64,000 bases of DNA from Cocos nucifera (GCA_006176705.1 QRFJ01000748.1:434001-498000); one strand, 5' to 3'; positions 33,473-44,953 are shown, numbered from the stretch's first letter. Notes: generated by a model not told the origin, from the letters alone. Numbers and translations: made by a program.

Positions 33473-35684
33473 GACCCGGGAGTTCCAGTGAGTGAATAAG
33501 CCATCTAACAGTGGAAAAAAATAGGAAAGCATAACTATAAAGCTCATAATAATAGGTATTCCATAATAATGTTTTGCTTTTCAAATAAAACTTTCATATA
33601 CTAAACATGCACAAAGTCATGTAAAAGTATTTCTTTTTTTTCAAAACTATGATGATGGAAATTGCTCAACTATCGTCGACTATTCTACAGCACACCCCTA
33701 CTATGGTAGTTGAAATAGAGCATCTGATACTACTGAACCCCCATTGGCATAATATTTCGCAAGAAGGTGCAAGCTAATTTTCACTATCTCATAAACTAGG
33801 CTCCATCGGCTATAATAAAATGGTGCCCCACTAGGCAAAATAGAACTATTGATACTCTATTCCATTGGGCGTAACTGCTACTGATACTATGGCACACTTA
33901 AAAAGTTGATCACTCCTATGGGTAACCTACTAAAAACATGCATATTCATTAAAACTTAAATGTCAATGAGCTATTTTAATATATTTCAAAATACAATGCC
34001 ATGCTATTCCAAACTAAATATATATATAAGCTGAGAATAATAGAAAGTAATTTGCTTTCTATAATTTGTCTCTTTCTTAACAATACCATAGTGAAAAATA
34101 CCAAAGTTAGATAGAAAACTCAGTCACCTCAGCTCAAGCTAGCTACTATGCTATCTTTCTTATCTTGGTGCTCAACTAATTCAAAACATTCTCTTGAGCT
34201 CTCTTCCTTCTCTATCAAATGAGTACACACACATATATCAATATCATACTTCACTATATCGAAAAATAAAATATACCTTGCTTTTATGCTTGCTTGCTTT
34301 AACTTAGGGTTAACTAAACCTCAATATAAACTTAAGAATTTCCAACAATTCATCTAAAACTTCTATTCATAATCTTTTCTAAGTTTAGCTAAATATAATT
34401 GTTCACTTATTTGCTAACATGACTAAGAAATATTTTTAGAATGAAAAACAATCTACTTCCTTTTCCACTTTTAAGTACCATTTCCTTCTTCAATTCAATC
34501 TCAAGATCTGTTAAATCATTTTACTAAAACCTCAACTTGATGAAACTAAATCATACTTCAAATTAAATCTAGCTTAAAACTAAATTTCTTACCTCAAGTG
34601 GCCAAAATCTTGCTGCACCACAAGAACCAACTGCTTCCTTTTCCCACTGCTAGCAATCTTTTTTTCTAAATTAGTTTATCACCAAACCATCTCTTTTTTC
34701 AACTAAATCCTATGAACTATTAACTAAGAACTCTTCCTTCTCTAGCCCTCTCCCTTTCTCTTCCGGTTGTTCTAACCAAGGAAATCCAAAATAGAAGAAA
34801 AAAGAACTGGTGACTTTTATTTTGGAAATGAATAAACTAAATAAGAAACTTGCCAAGTGTCACTCCATAAAGAAGGCCAACACACCTTTCTTTTCCTCGT
34901 CTAACTATGTGGCACACTCTAAGGAAGTTAGCTATCAACTTACTTCCCAAAAATTTTATTGAAAAACCAACTTTTTAAGTCTTACAGCTAGCACCGCTTT
35001 TCTATTCCCATTGGCCGAGCTGGCTCGGCCGCAAATCAGGTTAGCTCGAATATCACTTGGGTCAGCTCAAACTTAAATCGGGCTGACTCTTTTAGGAAGA
35101 TAGAAATTAATTTTTTGGTAGCCTTAGACTCGGGTTAGCTCGATTTCAAATTGGATTAGCTCGAATCCCGGGGTTTCATAAATTTTATTTTTGATCCTAA
35201 ATATTTACATAATACTTTTCTTATTTACATTTCTTTATTTTAAGTTATTGAGGACATTAACTTTAAAATATAAATGTAAATAAGAAAATACTCTCTATTT
35301 GAAATAAATAAAAATATTAAAAAAATTAAAATTCTTAAGAATAAGATATCAAAACTTAGGTTCTAGTTCAAACTTTTCCAAACCTGAAACTTTTAAAATC
35401 TTTTTTCTCAAAATGAATAGGTTAAAGGATCCCAAAATCCATTAAAAATTATTTTATGACTCACCAACACCCAAAGATTAATTATCATTAATTTTTATTT
35501 TAAAAAATTATATTTTATATAGCTTCCTATACAAATGCTAGATTTCAAACTTAAAAATTTTTCAAAATTTGCAATGGTAGATAGTCATAATTTATGCTCA
35601 AATATACCATAAATAAATTACTATACCACACATACCTGAATACAAATCTTTTAATTTATTATTTTTTTGGTTCAGGATGTTACA

Positions 35685-36775
35685 GCCCCTCTCCCCCACA
35701 CCCTCTCTAACTTCTTTATAGATTTATGTGTGGGAAATCCCTGGTTGTTTCACGCCAACCTCCTATTAAATAGGAGGCAACCATAAACAACTAAGACTAG
35801 ATCAATAGACCTAGTCAAAGAAGAACTTCTATGGAGGCGTCCAACTCTTGGAGGCCTCTTGATTTTTTACGTGAACAATTTATGCCAAAAAATGATAGTA
35901 AGGGGCATGAGAAATCCTAGAAATTAGGTGCACAAAAATAAGGTGGGCATTTGGAACTAACTTCCAAAAGGAGAGGAGGTGTTTTGGATTTTTGAGATTC
36001 TATCAAATAGACTTCAACTGATTGCCAAATTTGACCAAGTCAAATTTAATTCCAAAACAATCAAAATATGGGGCATGGAGATTTTTCCCAAAACAATTAA
36101 AATATGGGGCATGGAGATTTTTCTTAGACATGGAAGAAACCCACATAAATATTAGGAAAATTAATATATGGCATGTGGTTCTTGCCATAAGAAAACGTGT
36201 GAAAGTCCCAGTCCAACTGGACCTCCTCTTATTTGACTAGGTCAAAACTATTTTTAACCTATTTGAATCAAAATTAATGCAATCCAATTAAGGATGATCC
36301 TAGTCTAACTAGTAACCAATTAATTTAGATTTAATCAAATTTAAATCTAGTTTAAAACCTAACTCAATTAGAAATTAGGTGCATTCAAGTTCTAGTCTAA
36401 TAAAAAATTATTTTTTCTTGTAATTGGCTTATCTCATAAACCAATTGGACTTAATCCAATTAAGTTTAAATCAATTCTAATTGAATCTAATTTAATTAGA
36501 CTCAATCTCAGTCTAATTGTTCAATCAAATTGAGTCAATTAGCAATCTAATTACTAATTGATCCTCCTGCAATACTTACACTTAATCAATCATCAATCAC
36601 ATTAATGATTCAATCACTAAATAATTCTCAATCATTGATCAACCATCCGATCAGATAGTAATTTCTTATGCATGTGATCTTATAGGTTCGAACCTAAGTC
36701 GGTAGCATAGAAATTAATTCTTGTACCAATCAAAATGATCATCTAGTAATGATACCCAACATCCGGATAGGTTGA
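35685..36775 (-). repeat. Element D 5' LTR, part 2
   Basis: D LTR sequence between the H solo LTR and B2. It is AT-rich with 'aattaga' and 'aatctaatt' runs as in the A LTR (9900-10080). A short direct repeat 'ccaaaacaatcaaaatatggggcatgg' type (36050-36115) lies inside. No gene. Confidence 0.65.
36771..36775. repeat. Target duplication of B2, left copy (GTTGA)
   Basis: GTTGA immediately before the LTR start TGTTAG; identical copy at 47321-47325. Confidence 0.92.
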
Positions 36776-39071
36776 TGTTAGATATGTGTGCCCTAGAAGC
36801 TAGAATTGGCTGACACTTGTAATACACTTCTAGGAGTAAAATTATAATTTTGATTATAAATAATAAAATAGATTATTTTCTATCATAAATATGTATTTAT
36901 TGTCTGTGATACATCCCTTGAGTTAATGATAATGATAATTCATATTTTCAAGAGTTGAAAATTTAAGACATGAATTTTTATTTATTAACTCATAAAATGC
37001 TCCTAACCGTAGGATCATCATGAGGATGATGATTGATCCGAAAGATTGGTGTATAATCACTTCATTATAGTAGATGAGTCTTGAGTCTACGGTATAGAGA
37101 CACCAAAGTAAGAGTATAGATACTCGTTAGAGAATGAGGGCACTGAAGCATGACCACCTCGAGTAGTCATAAGGAAAGTCTACCTTCTCATCGATGACTG
37201 ACTCGAAAGCTGCAGTGGTGTGTCTGGTTCTTTGACCTGAGGTGCATCGGTAGTTCACCTTGAGGGTGTTATAGTTTGACTACACCATAACTCGATCTCC
37301 TAGCCATTTGGAATCCTGAGGTGTATGTTGGCTATAGCATGTTCATTGTAGGAAATTGGATTGCACTAAGATGGAAAATCTATCTACCTCGATGGAAGAG
37401 GAGCAGCCCTATGATGATCATGAGAATCAAGTCCATAAGCCCATGGCCATGGCAGAGTGAAATAATAGAAAGAGTTTCTATTAAGATTTTCACATCGGAC
37501 TTGAATCGAATGATTAAATCATATGAATAGAAATTAGGGTTTGACGAGTTCACCTTAACCCTAATCTGATCGGGGCTCAAGATAGAAGAACTTAATCACA
37601 CAAGTAGCTACACCGAGAGGTTCATTTTCAATTTTGATGGGTTTCCACCATATACTGCTAGGTGTCACTGATGGATTTTGGGAGCAATTAGAATGATTTA
37701 GATGATCGATCATTCTAAGTTGTCTAAATCAGAAAGAGTTCTGATCCATCGAAAGGAAGTTTCGATGATGTCGATGATGGAGATCATGACATATCCCATT
37801 ACCATACAGAACTGAACCTAACTGGATCACACAAATAAGGGTTTGATCTGAATATCATCAATTGGACTTAACCCAGTTCAATTGATTTGAATAGATTCAA
37901 TTAGGTTCAAGAAAATCATGCTAGCACATGATTGAGCCTAACGTTCTCTTTTTACTATCATTAAAAGTTGTCTCGACTGAGCCAAATGAGTTTGTGCTCA
38001 CTCAAGTACCTTTACTTGGTCTGACTGGAGCTTGTCCAAGATCAGAAAAGGGTTGTCTTAATTTATGAGATAAATTTGAGACAACACCTGCCATTTTTCA
38101 TCACCTGCTAATTTTTGTCCTTTGACTATGGTCAAACATTGATCTTTGATCCTTGGACATCTACCCATGTGTCATGCACTTATTGGAGAGCAAATAAGGG
38201 CTTGTCCCCTTACTGAAATTTGGAAAGAAGGGGGTGCATACCTAAGATGGCATGCGCCCATGGATAGGGATGCCTGGAGTCCCATACGGATGGGACTCCA
38301 GGTTGCTTCTTGGATTCTACTTAGGTGACCCTTACCTATAGACTTTGACCAGTCTTAGGCGCCATCTAAGAATGAATTTATGAGGCTCTCATCTAATTGG
38401 ATCAGGTGATATCATCCCACCAATAAAATTTAGATCTGATTGTACGAAGCAATGCGATTGGTTGGGATGATGTGGCACTGCATGGCGCAGTAGGGTCTAT
38501 AAATAAATCCTATCTGCACCCAACTTTCAGAGAGTTTCTCCTAGCCCATGCCCCAAGGCTGTCCCTTACCCTCCTCCATGCTATCTTTTGATTCTCTCTC
38601 TCCTCTCCATGCTCAAGAGAAGTTGGGCTCCAGTTTGATGCGATCTAGGCAAGAAAGAGCCGACGAGAAAGGAAGAAGGCAGCACTACTGCAGAGACAAT
38701 TGCTGATCTTCAGAAGAAGTTTTGAAGATCCTCCAAATCAGATCCAGATCTAATTTTTGGAAAAGGTGATAGAGAAGAAGAGGATCTCCAGATCCAGCTC
38801 AAGTGGATACCGGTAGAGGCCAGGCGCTTGCATGGCTAGATCCAGAACCTTCAAGCTGCAATCAGGATCATCAACGGGTAATAGGATTACCCACATCAAG
38901 GTAAAATTAAATTTGATTTAATTTATTTTATTTTATATTTATTAAAATAATAAAATTAGATCTAAAATATCTTAGATCTGATTAGATCAAGAAAAAAATT
39001 TTTTTTGAAATATATCTCTTGATCCGATCAGATCTGAACGAACCTGATCCGAAAATCAGGATTTTCCTTCA
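36776..39071 (+). repeat. B2 5' LTR
   Basis: 2296 bases, TGTTAGATATGTG to TTTTCCTTCA. TATAAATA at 38498-38505 is the likely promoter. Donor-like ATCAAG|GTAAAA at 38900/38901. Confidence 0.94.
38498..38505 (+). promoter_or_regulatory. TATA box in the B2 5' LTR
   Basis: TATAAATA, with matching TATAAATA boxes in the 3' LTR (46748-46755) and in B1 (near 19157). It sits about 570 bases before the LTR 3' end, placing R and U5 downstream. Confidence 0.65.
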
Positions 39072-39073
39072 AC

Positions 39074-39086
39074 TGGTATCAGAGCC
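39074..39086 (+). promoter_or_regulatory. B2 primer binding site
   Basis: TGGTATCAGAGCC, two bases after the LTR, complementary to initiator methionine tRNA. Confidence 0.92.
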
Positions 39087-40964
39087 AAGGTTCTAAAATT
39101 ATTTAGATCTAATTTTAATTTATTTTAATTAAAAATTAAGTGAATTTTAGATGTCACATGAGATGTGATCAGATCTAAAATTAGAAAAAATTAAAATTAA
39201 ATGAATTTGGATCTAAGATTCTAAAATATGCATGACTAGTTCTAAAATAGAATAGTTCTATAGAATAGTCTTGCATGTCATTTGATTTAATTTGATTAAA
39301 TCATATTTTAGATCTATTTATTTACTATTTTTTGATATTATAAATATTATAATAAGATCTAAAAAATAGCAAAAATAAAAATTATTTAATTTTTAAATAT
39401 CATATGAGATATGATTGATGCATGTCTAGACTAGTTGTAGAATAGTTCTACATAATTGTCTAGATTAGAATTTATTTTGATTAGATCAATTTAAATCTAA
39501 TTTTTTAGATTATTATGAGATAATTTAGATCTAAAAAATATGCATGATTTGATACATGAGATGTATGCAAAATATGCCATTAATTAGATCTAATTTTATA
39601 TATGAGATATATGATATAGATCTAAAACTATTTTGTAGTATTTATATGTTCCTGATTAAGGCGTTCCTCTTGGCCGTCCGATCATAAGAATGAAGAAGGG
39701 TTTAAAGGCCCTCTCCTTCCCATTCGATGGGGTGTTCTTATGATGTGTAGGGGTGCTGCGCATTCGTCCTTAATCAGAAAATCCAAAACTTACTTTCTGC
39801 AAAACCCTAGATCCTGAAACCCTAGGATTTATTGTGCATATTTTGTTTATGAACCCTAACTTAATTAAGAATTAAGATTTATGGAAATATTAATTAGGTC
39901 TAAAATTGAGAATTTTAGATCTAAGACATATTCATAATACTGGGTTCGGGCTTGGGTAGCTCAATTAGGTCTAAGCGGTTGATCAAACCGAATCAAGAGT
40001 TGGTTAGATGGGATCAACAATGCTTAAATTGACCAGCCTAATAGGATTAAGTCTGGGTCAAGATCGAGTCACGATGATCATCAAGCAAGACCTAATTAGG
40101 CTCAGAGGTTAGAGTCTGGATTGTAGGCTAACCCAATTGGTTCTGACTCAACAATTTGGTGTCTAAGGTAAGTTTGGCACATACGACCGACTGGTTTTTA
40201 ATTGGAAGCTACTCGACCTCGAATGCGTTCTTGTACGAGTTAATGGCATATTCCTTCCACCGGTCTCACTTACCTGGCCATATCTGTTGACACAGTTCTG
40301 ATCTGAGGTGGTCAATAATCCGAGCTAACCCATGCCACTAGGTTAGTCATAATTGTTATGACTATGTCAAGTCTAGTTTAATGAGACCTGAATCAATTCT
40401 CCCTAAGAAAAGATTAAGTCTGAAGGTCTTCCACCATTGTAGATGTGCGGGCCCTTCCCGGGGTTGATTGTTCTCGGCTGGATACAGTGGCTCAGTTGCA
40501 CCGGGAAGATGCAACCATGTCTATTAGGCATTGGATGCTATGGGCTGGAGGATGAGTTGGGCTCAATATTTTGGATACGGTGAGAGACTCAATTAGGAAA
40601 TCCAGTCTATGCAAATGGTGGGTCTGACTTAACTAAGGAGTGGATCAATATTCCGGATACGGTGAGATTCATGAATTAGAGACCAAGTTTGGGTGCACCA
40701 TGATTAGAGAATCATTGAACAAGAGTTGTTCACTCATTGGCTAACCCATCACCAATAACTGTTAGGTGAGGTGATGAGTCAGTTGGTGAGACCGCACCAC
40801 CCACTAGAAATCATTAATCATGGAGATTTTTGCATCTCTACAGAGGGAGTGTAGGGATCCGAGAAAATAGTGGGAGCTAATTTGTTTAAAAATAAAATTC
40901 CTAAATAAATTGGTCAAGTCATAATTACAGTATCTAACTAGAATCTTTGACTCTCTACAGGAAA
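39087..40964 (+). other. B2 untranslated leader
   Basis: Nearly 1.9 kb with no supported coding frame. It is conserved in order in F (1-1860, minus). It contains the stem-loop at 39681-39744 and ends in a splice-acceptor-like tract. Confidence 0.8.
39681..39744 (+). other. B2 leader stem-loop
   Basis: ATCATAAGAA (39681-39690) pairs with TTCTTATGAT (39735-39744). Inside, GAATG and GAAGG face CCTTC and CATTC as a second, alternative stem. The outer stem is kept in F with a different closing pair. Confidence 0.55.
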
Positions 40965-41809
40965 ATGTCTGCGTCCAACCCATTAGCACGTATCCTGGAC
41001 ACACATAGACTGACCGGACCCAATTATAAAGATTGGCTCAGGAACTACAAAATTATTTTGGGTTTCAAGAAGTTAACACATGTATTGGACCAGGACCCTC
41101 CCACCTTACCAGCCCGTCCATCCACTGAACAGAGAGCATCTCTGGAAAAATGGATAGACGAAGATAATAAGGCCAGATATTACATGTTGGGCTCGATGTC
41201 TGATGAGCTCCAGCGCCAACATGAAGATATCGGGACTGCTCGCCAAATGTTGGCTCACCTGCAGGAGATGTTTGGTGAACAGAGTCGCGCAGCCAAGTAT
41301 CAAGTCACGAAATGACTTTTTAAGGCTAAGATGCGTGATGGGCAGTCAGTCCAAGATCACTGTCTGACATGATGATCAAGGACATTTGGAAGAGCTTGAG
41401 AAGCTCGGTGTGAAGTTAGACTTGGATCTGCAGAATGATATTATTCTGCAATCCTTGACTGATGCATATGGGCAATTCATCATGAATTACCACATGCATA
41501 AACTTCAAAATTCCTTGGCCGAATTAATGAATATGCTGGTTACCGCTGAGCTTTCTATGAAAGGTTCTAAAGGCTCAGTTCTTGCTATGGAACGGACTTC
41601 TTCCAAAAGAAAGTCTTATGGAAAGAAAAAGAAGTCTGTGAAAAAGCAGAAAGGTGGAAGGAGGAAAGAAGAAGAAGGCAGAGCCGAAGAAGGCCGATGA
41701 TCAAAGAAAAGTATTTCCATTGCAACAGCGACGGCCATTGGAAGCGGAACTGCCCTACTTACCTGGCCACCCTGAAGAACAAGAAGGAAGGTCCTTCTGG
41801 AGGTATGCT
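40965..41809 (+). pseudogene. B2 gag
   Basis: This is the structural Gag protein of the particle. It starts 'MSASNPLARILDTHRLTGPN' at 40965, a typical copia N-terminus ('LDTHRLTGPNYKDWLRN'), and runs open to a stop at 41313 (an Arg codon turned TGA after 'KYQVTK'). Extra bases near 41370-41395 shift the frame. It continues 'LEKLGVKLDLDLQNDIILQS', 'NYHMHKLQNSLAELMNMLVT' and a Lys-rich tail, and the knuckle at 41712-41753 has Tyr for the first zinc-binding Cys. Its length is normal for copia Gag. Not functional as read. Confidence 0.88.
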
Positions 41810-42040
41810 CGTTATTGAGTCTAACCTTACGATTTCTTCTGCATCCAGTTGGGTGCTTGACTCTGGTTCTAGTGCTCACTTGTGCACTTCTATGCAGGGT
41901 CTTGAGGATAGCAGGAGGCTGAGGGATGGAGAGATGATCCTACGCATCGTCAAAAATGGAGCAAGAGTTGCTGCAGTGGCCGTGGGAAACATACCCTCTT
42001 CGACTTACCATCTGGTTTAGACTTAGTTTAAAAGACTGTT
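41810..42040 (+). pseudogene. B2 protease
   Basis: An aspartic protease that would cut the polyprotein. 'SSWVLDSGSSAHLCTSMQGL' carries the catalytic Asp-Ser-Gly at 41859-41867 and the usual copia 'SGSSAHLC' context. The frame ends at 42018 and downstream protease sequence is scrambled. This whole segment is absent from B1. Confidence 0.82.
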
Positions 42041-42264
42041 ATTATGTGCCTGCAGCTAAGCAGGAATTTGATTTCTATTTCATGCTTAGCACTAGAAGGC
42101 TATGTGATTAGTTTTCTTAAGGACCATTGTAACATTCTTTATGAAAGAAATAAAATTGCAAATGGTTTTCCTTATTAATGGTCTTTATCAGTTACATATT
42201 GATGTATCCTATTTTTAACTATCGAGCAAAATGTGAATGCCATGAAATGACCTAGGGATAGTCC

Positions 42265-43135
42265 AAATGATAGGTATCTATGGCACCTAAGATTAGGTCA
42301 TATAGCAGAAGATAGGATTAACAAATTGGAGAAAAATGGGCTATTGAGTCCATTGACTTTTGAGTCATATCCAACTTGTGAATCTTGTCTTCAAGGCAAA
42401 ATGACTAAACTCCCTTTTGTAGGACATGGGGAAAGGGCCACAGATCTCCTTGCCCTAGTACATACTGATGTGTGCGGCCCATTTGATGTGCCGGCTAGAG
42501 GCAATTTTGTCTACTTCATTACCTTTACCGATGATCTTATCTAGGTATGGGTATGTGTATCTTATGAGACACAAGTCTGAAGCTTTTGAAAAGTTCAAAG
42601 AATTCAGACATGAAGTAGAAAAACAAACTGAAAAACCCATTAAGGTTCTTCGATCAGATCGAGGAGGTGAATACCTTAGTCCGAAAATTCCTAGACTATC
42701 TCAAGAAAAATGGCATAGTCTCTCAATGGACTCCACCAGGAACACCTCAACTCAACGGGGTTTCAGAATGGAGAAATCGGACTCTATTAGGATATGGTCC
42801 GATCCATGATGAGCTTTCACAGACCTTCCTGATTTTCTTTGGGGACACTTTTGTTAACTTCAATATACTTACTGAATAGGGTTCCTTCTAAAACCGTTCC
42901 TACCACACCGTATGAGATATGGCATGGTAAGAAACCAAGTCTGAGTCATCTCAGAATTTGGGGTTGTCCGGCTCATGTCAAAAGACAACAAGCGGACAAG
43001 TTAGAGTTTAGGTCCTTTAGAGCTCGATTCATAGGATATCCTAAAGAGTCATTAGGATACTATTTCTACATTCCAGAAGACCACAATGTGATTGTGAGTC
43101 GACATGCCATCTTTCTTGAAAAATAGTTTATTCAA
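42265..43135 (+). pseudogene. B2 integrase, broken by shifts
   Basis: Same domain order as in B1: WHLRLGH (from 42281), 'CESCLQGK', 'HTDVCGPF', 'SDRGGEY' and 'GVSEWRNRT', so D, D and E are all encoded. Insertions near 42539 (CTTATC for CTGTC), 42680 (AGTCC for AGCC) and 42789 (TTAGG for TTGG) split it into several frames. The stop TAG after 'AIFLEK' (43124) is the same as in B1. The extra C in TTTCACAG (42816) is also shared with B1. Confidence 0.86.
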
Positions 43136-44395
43136 GATAGCGGCATTGGAAAGCAGATCAAGCTTGATGAGAAAGTCTCACAAGAGCAACGAGCTAAGGA
43201 CCAAATGGAACCAAATCAGGTTGAGCCAATAAGAACACTACCTCCTCCACCTCGTAGATCGAAAAGAGTTTTCCATCCCCCTGAAAGATACTTAGGTATT
43301 ATTTCAGAGGAAGTAGAGAAAATGTTCCTCATAGGTAATGGTGCTTCATGGTGATGATCCCAAAACCTACAACGAGGCGATATCAGATATCGACTCCGAG
43401 AAATGGCTTAGAGGCAATGAAGTCAGAAATTGACTCGATGCACTCAAACCAAGTCTGGACCTTGGTAGATCCACCAGAAGGTATAGTACCTATTGGGTGT
43501 AAATGGATCTTCAAGAGAAAGATTGGTGCAGATGGAAATGTGGAGACATTCAAGGCTAGATTAGTGGCAAAAGGTTATAGTCAACGTGAAGGCATTGACT
43601 ATCAGGATACCTTTTCCTCCAGTAGCTATGCTAAAATCCATCCGCACATTGCTTGCTGTTGCAGCCTATTTCGATTATGAAATATGGCAAATGGACGTGA
43701 AAATGGCATTCCTTAAATGGATATCTTGAGGAAGATATCTATATGGAACAGCCGCTAGGTTTCACATCCAGTGATACTGATCACAAGGTTTGCAAGCTGC
43801 AAAGGTCCATATATGGACTTAAGCAAGCATCTCGGAGCTGGAACACTCATTTTAATGATGTGATCAAAATTATTTGGTTTCATCAAAAATGAAGAGGAAC
43901 CATGTGTCTTTCAAAAAGGTCAGTGGGAGCGCTGTTGTCTTCCTCGTATTGTACGTGGATGACATCCTCCTTATTGGGAATGATATTCCCATGTTGACCA
44001 TAGTCAAAATATGGTTGTCTAAAGAATTCTCCATGAAAGACCTAGGTGAAGCATCCTTTATTCTAGGAATTAAGGTCTATAGAGGATAGACCGAATAGGA
44101 TGCTAGGACTTTCACAGAAGATGTACATAGAGGAAGTACTAAAGAGGTTTAGTATGGAAAACTCTAAGAGGGGATTAATACCCTTCAGACATGGTATTCA
44201 TCTTTCCAAGAAGATGTGCCCTAGCACACCTGAGGAAATAGAATGCATGAGCAAGATCCCTTATGCTTCTGCAATAGGGAGCCTCATGTATGCCATGCTT
44301 ATGTACACGACCTGATATAGCCCATGCTGTGAGTGTCACAAGCAGATATCAGTCAAATCCAGGTGAAGAACACTGGACTTCTGTGAAATGTATCC
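43136..44395 (+). pseudogene. B2 linker and reverse transcriptase, broken by shifts
   Basis: Reads 'SEIDSMHSNQVWTLVDPPEG', 'GCKWIFKRKIGADGNVETFK', 'LYVDDILLIGND' with YVDD at 43952-43963, 'MKDLGEASFILGIKVY' and 'SKIPYASAIGSLMYAML'. Frames change at about 43345, 43405, 43612, 43707, 43868, 43906, 44083 and 44299, nearly all by one extra base against B1. The catalytic residues are kept. The substitution level against B1 is visibly low, which contrasts with the many indels. Confidence 0.87.
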
Positions 44396-44937
44396 TTAAG
44401 TACTTGAGAAGAACTAAGGATATGATTGTTGGTCTTTGGTAATGGAGAACTCCAAGTCCAGGGATATACAGACTCGGATTTTATGTCCGATGTAGATGAT
44501 CGAAAGTCGACATCTGGGAGTCTATTTGTGTGCAATGGTGGAGCTGTCAGTTGAAAAAGTTTCAAGCAGACAGTGATAGCAGATTCCACCATGGAAGCAG
44601 AATATATCGCTGCATCAGAAGCTGCAAAAGGAGGCATTCTGGTACAAGAAGTTTGCCATAGACATCGGAGTGATGCCATCAGATGCCATTTCCTCTGTAC
44701 TGCGACAACAATGGCACCATAGCCCTTGCTAAGGAGCCAAGGTCTCACCAAAAATCCAAGCACATCGAGCGGCGATACCACCTCATCCATGATTACCTCG
44801 AGAAGGGTTACGTCGAGGTCAAGAGAGTCGACTCCGTAAATAATGCGACGGACCCGCTTACAAAGCCATTGTTGGCCAGCAGAAGATCGAAGCCCACCTT
44901 GAGAAGATGGGACTTAGATTTGTAGCCAATTGGCTTT
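44396..44937 (+). pseudogene. B2 RNase H, broken by shifts
   Basis: 'DSTMEAEYIAASEAAK', 'YCDNNGTIALAKEPRSHQ', 'SKHIERRYHLIHDYLEKGYV' and 'DPLTKPL' are present in different frames. Extra bases fall at about 44426, 44629, 44690 and 44870. It ends with the natural TAG next to the polypurine tract. Confidence 0.86.
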
Positions 44938-44941
44938 AGGT

Positions 44942-44953
44942 CAAGTGGGAGTT
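44942..44953 (+). promoter_or_regulatory. B2 polypurine tract
   Basis: CAAGTGGGAGTT directly before the 3' LTR. Confidence 0.82.

Larger units (their letters stand above)
29353..35684 (+). mobile_element. H: gypsy-like solo LTR, carrying E2
   Basis: The left end TGTAACACCCCACCCC and the right end GGATGTTACA are typical of a large group of plant Ty3/gypsy LTRs (Del/Tekay-like). Removing E2 and one target copy leaves about 2.65 kb. No primer site, gag or pol is present, and D LTR sequence lies on both sides, so this is a solo LTR. Flanks ACTCC (left) and GCCCC (right) do not give a clean target duplication. Orientation and lineage are inferred from the terminal sequence only. Confidence 0.72.
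38901..40960 (+). other. Candidate leader intron of B2
   Basis: Donor ATCAAG|GTAAAA; acceptor TTTGACTCTCTACAG ending at 40960, four bases before the gag ATG at 40965; a CTAAC branch-site-like word about 25 bases upstream. Splicing would join the cap-proximal LTR RNA directly to gag. It is inferred from the sites only; the 3' LTR of B2 has lost the GT (AAGATATA). Confidence 0.5.
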
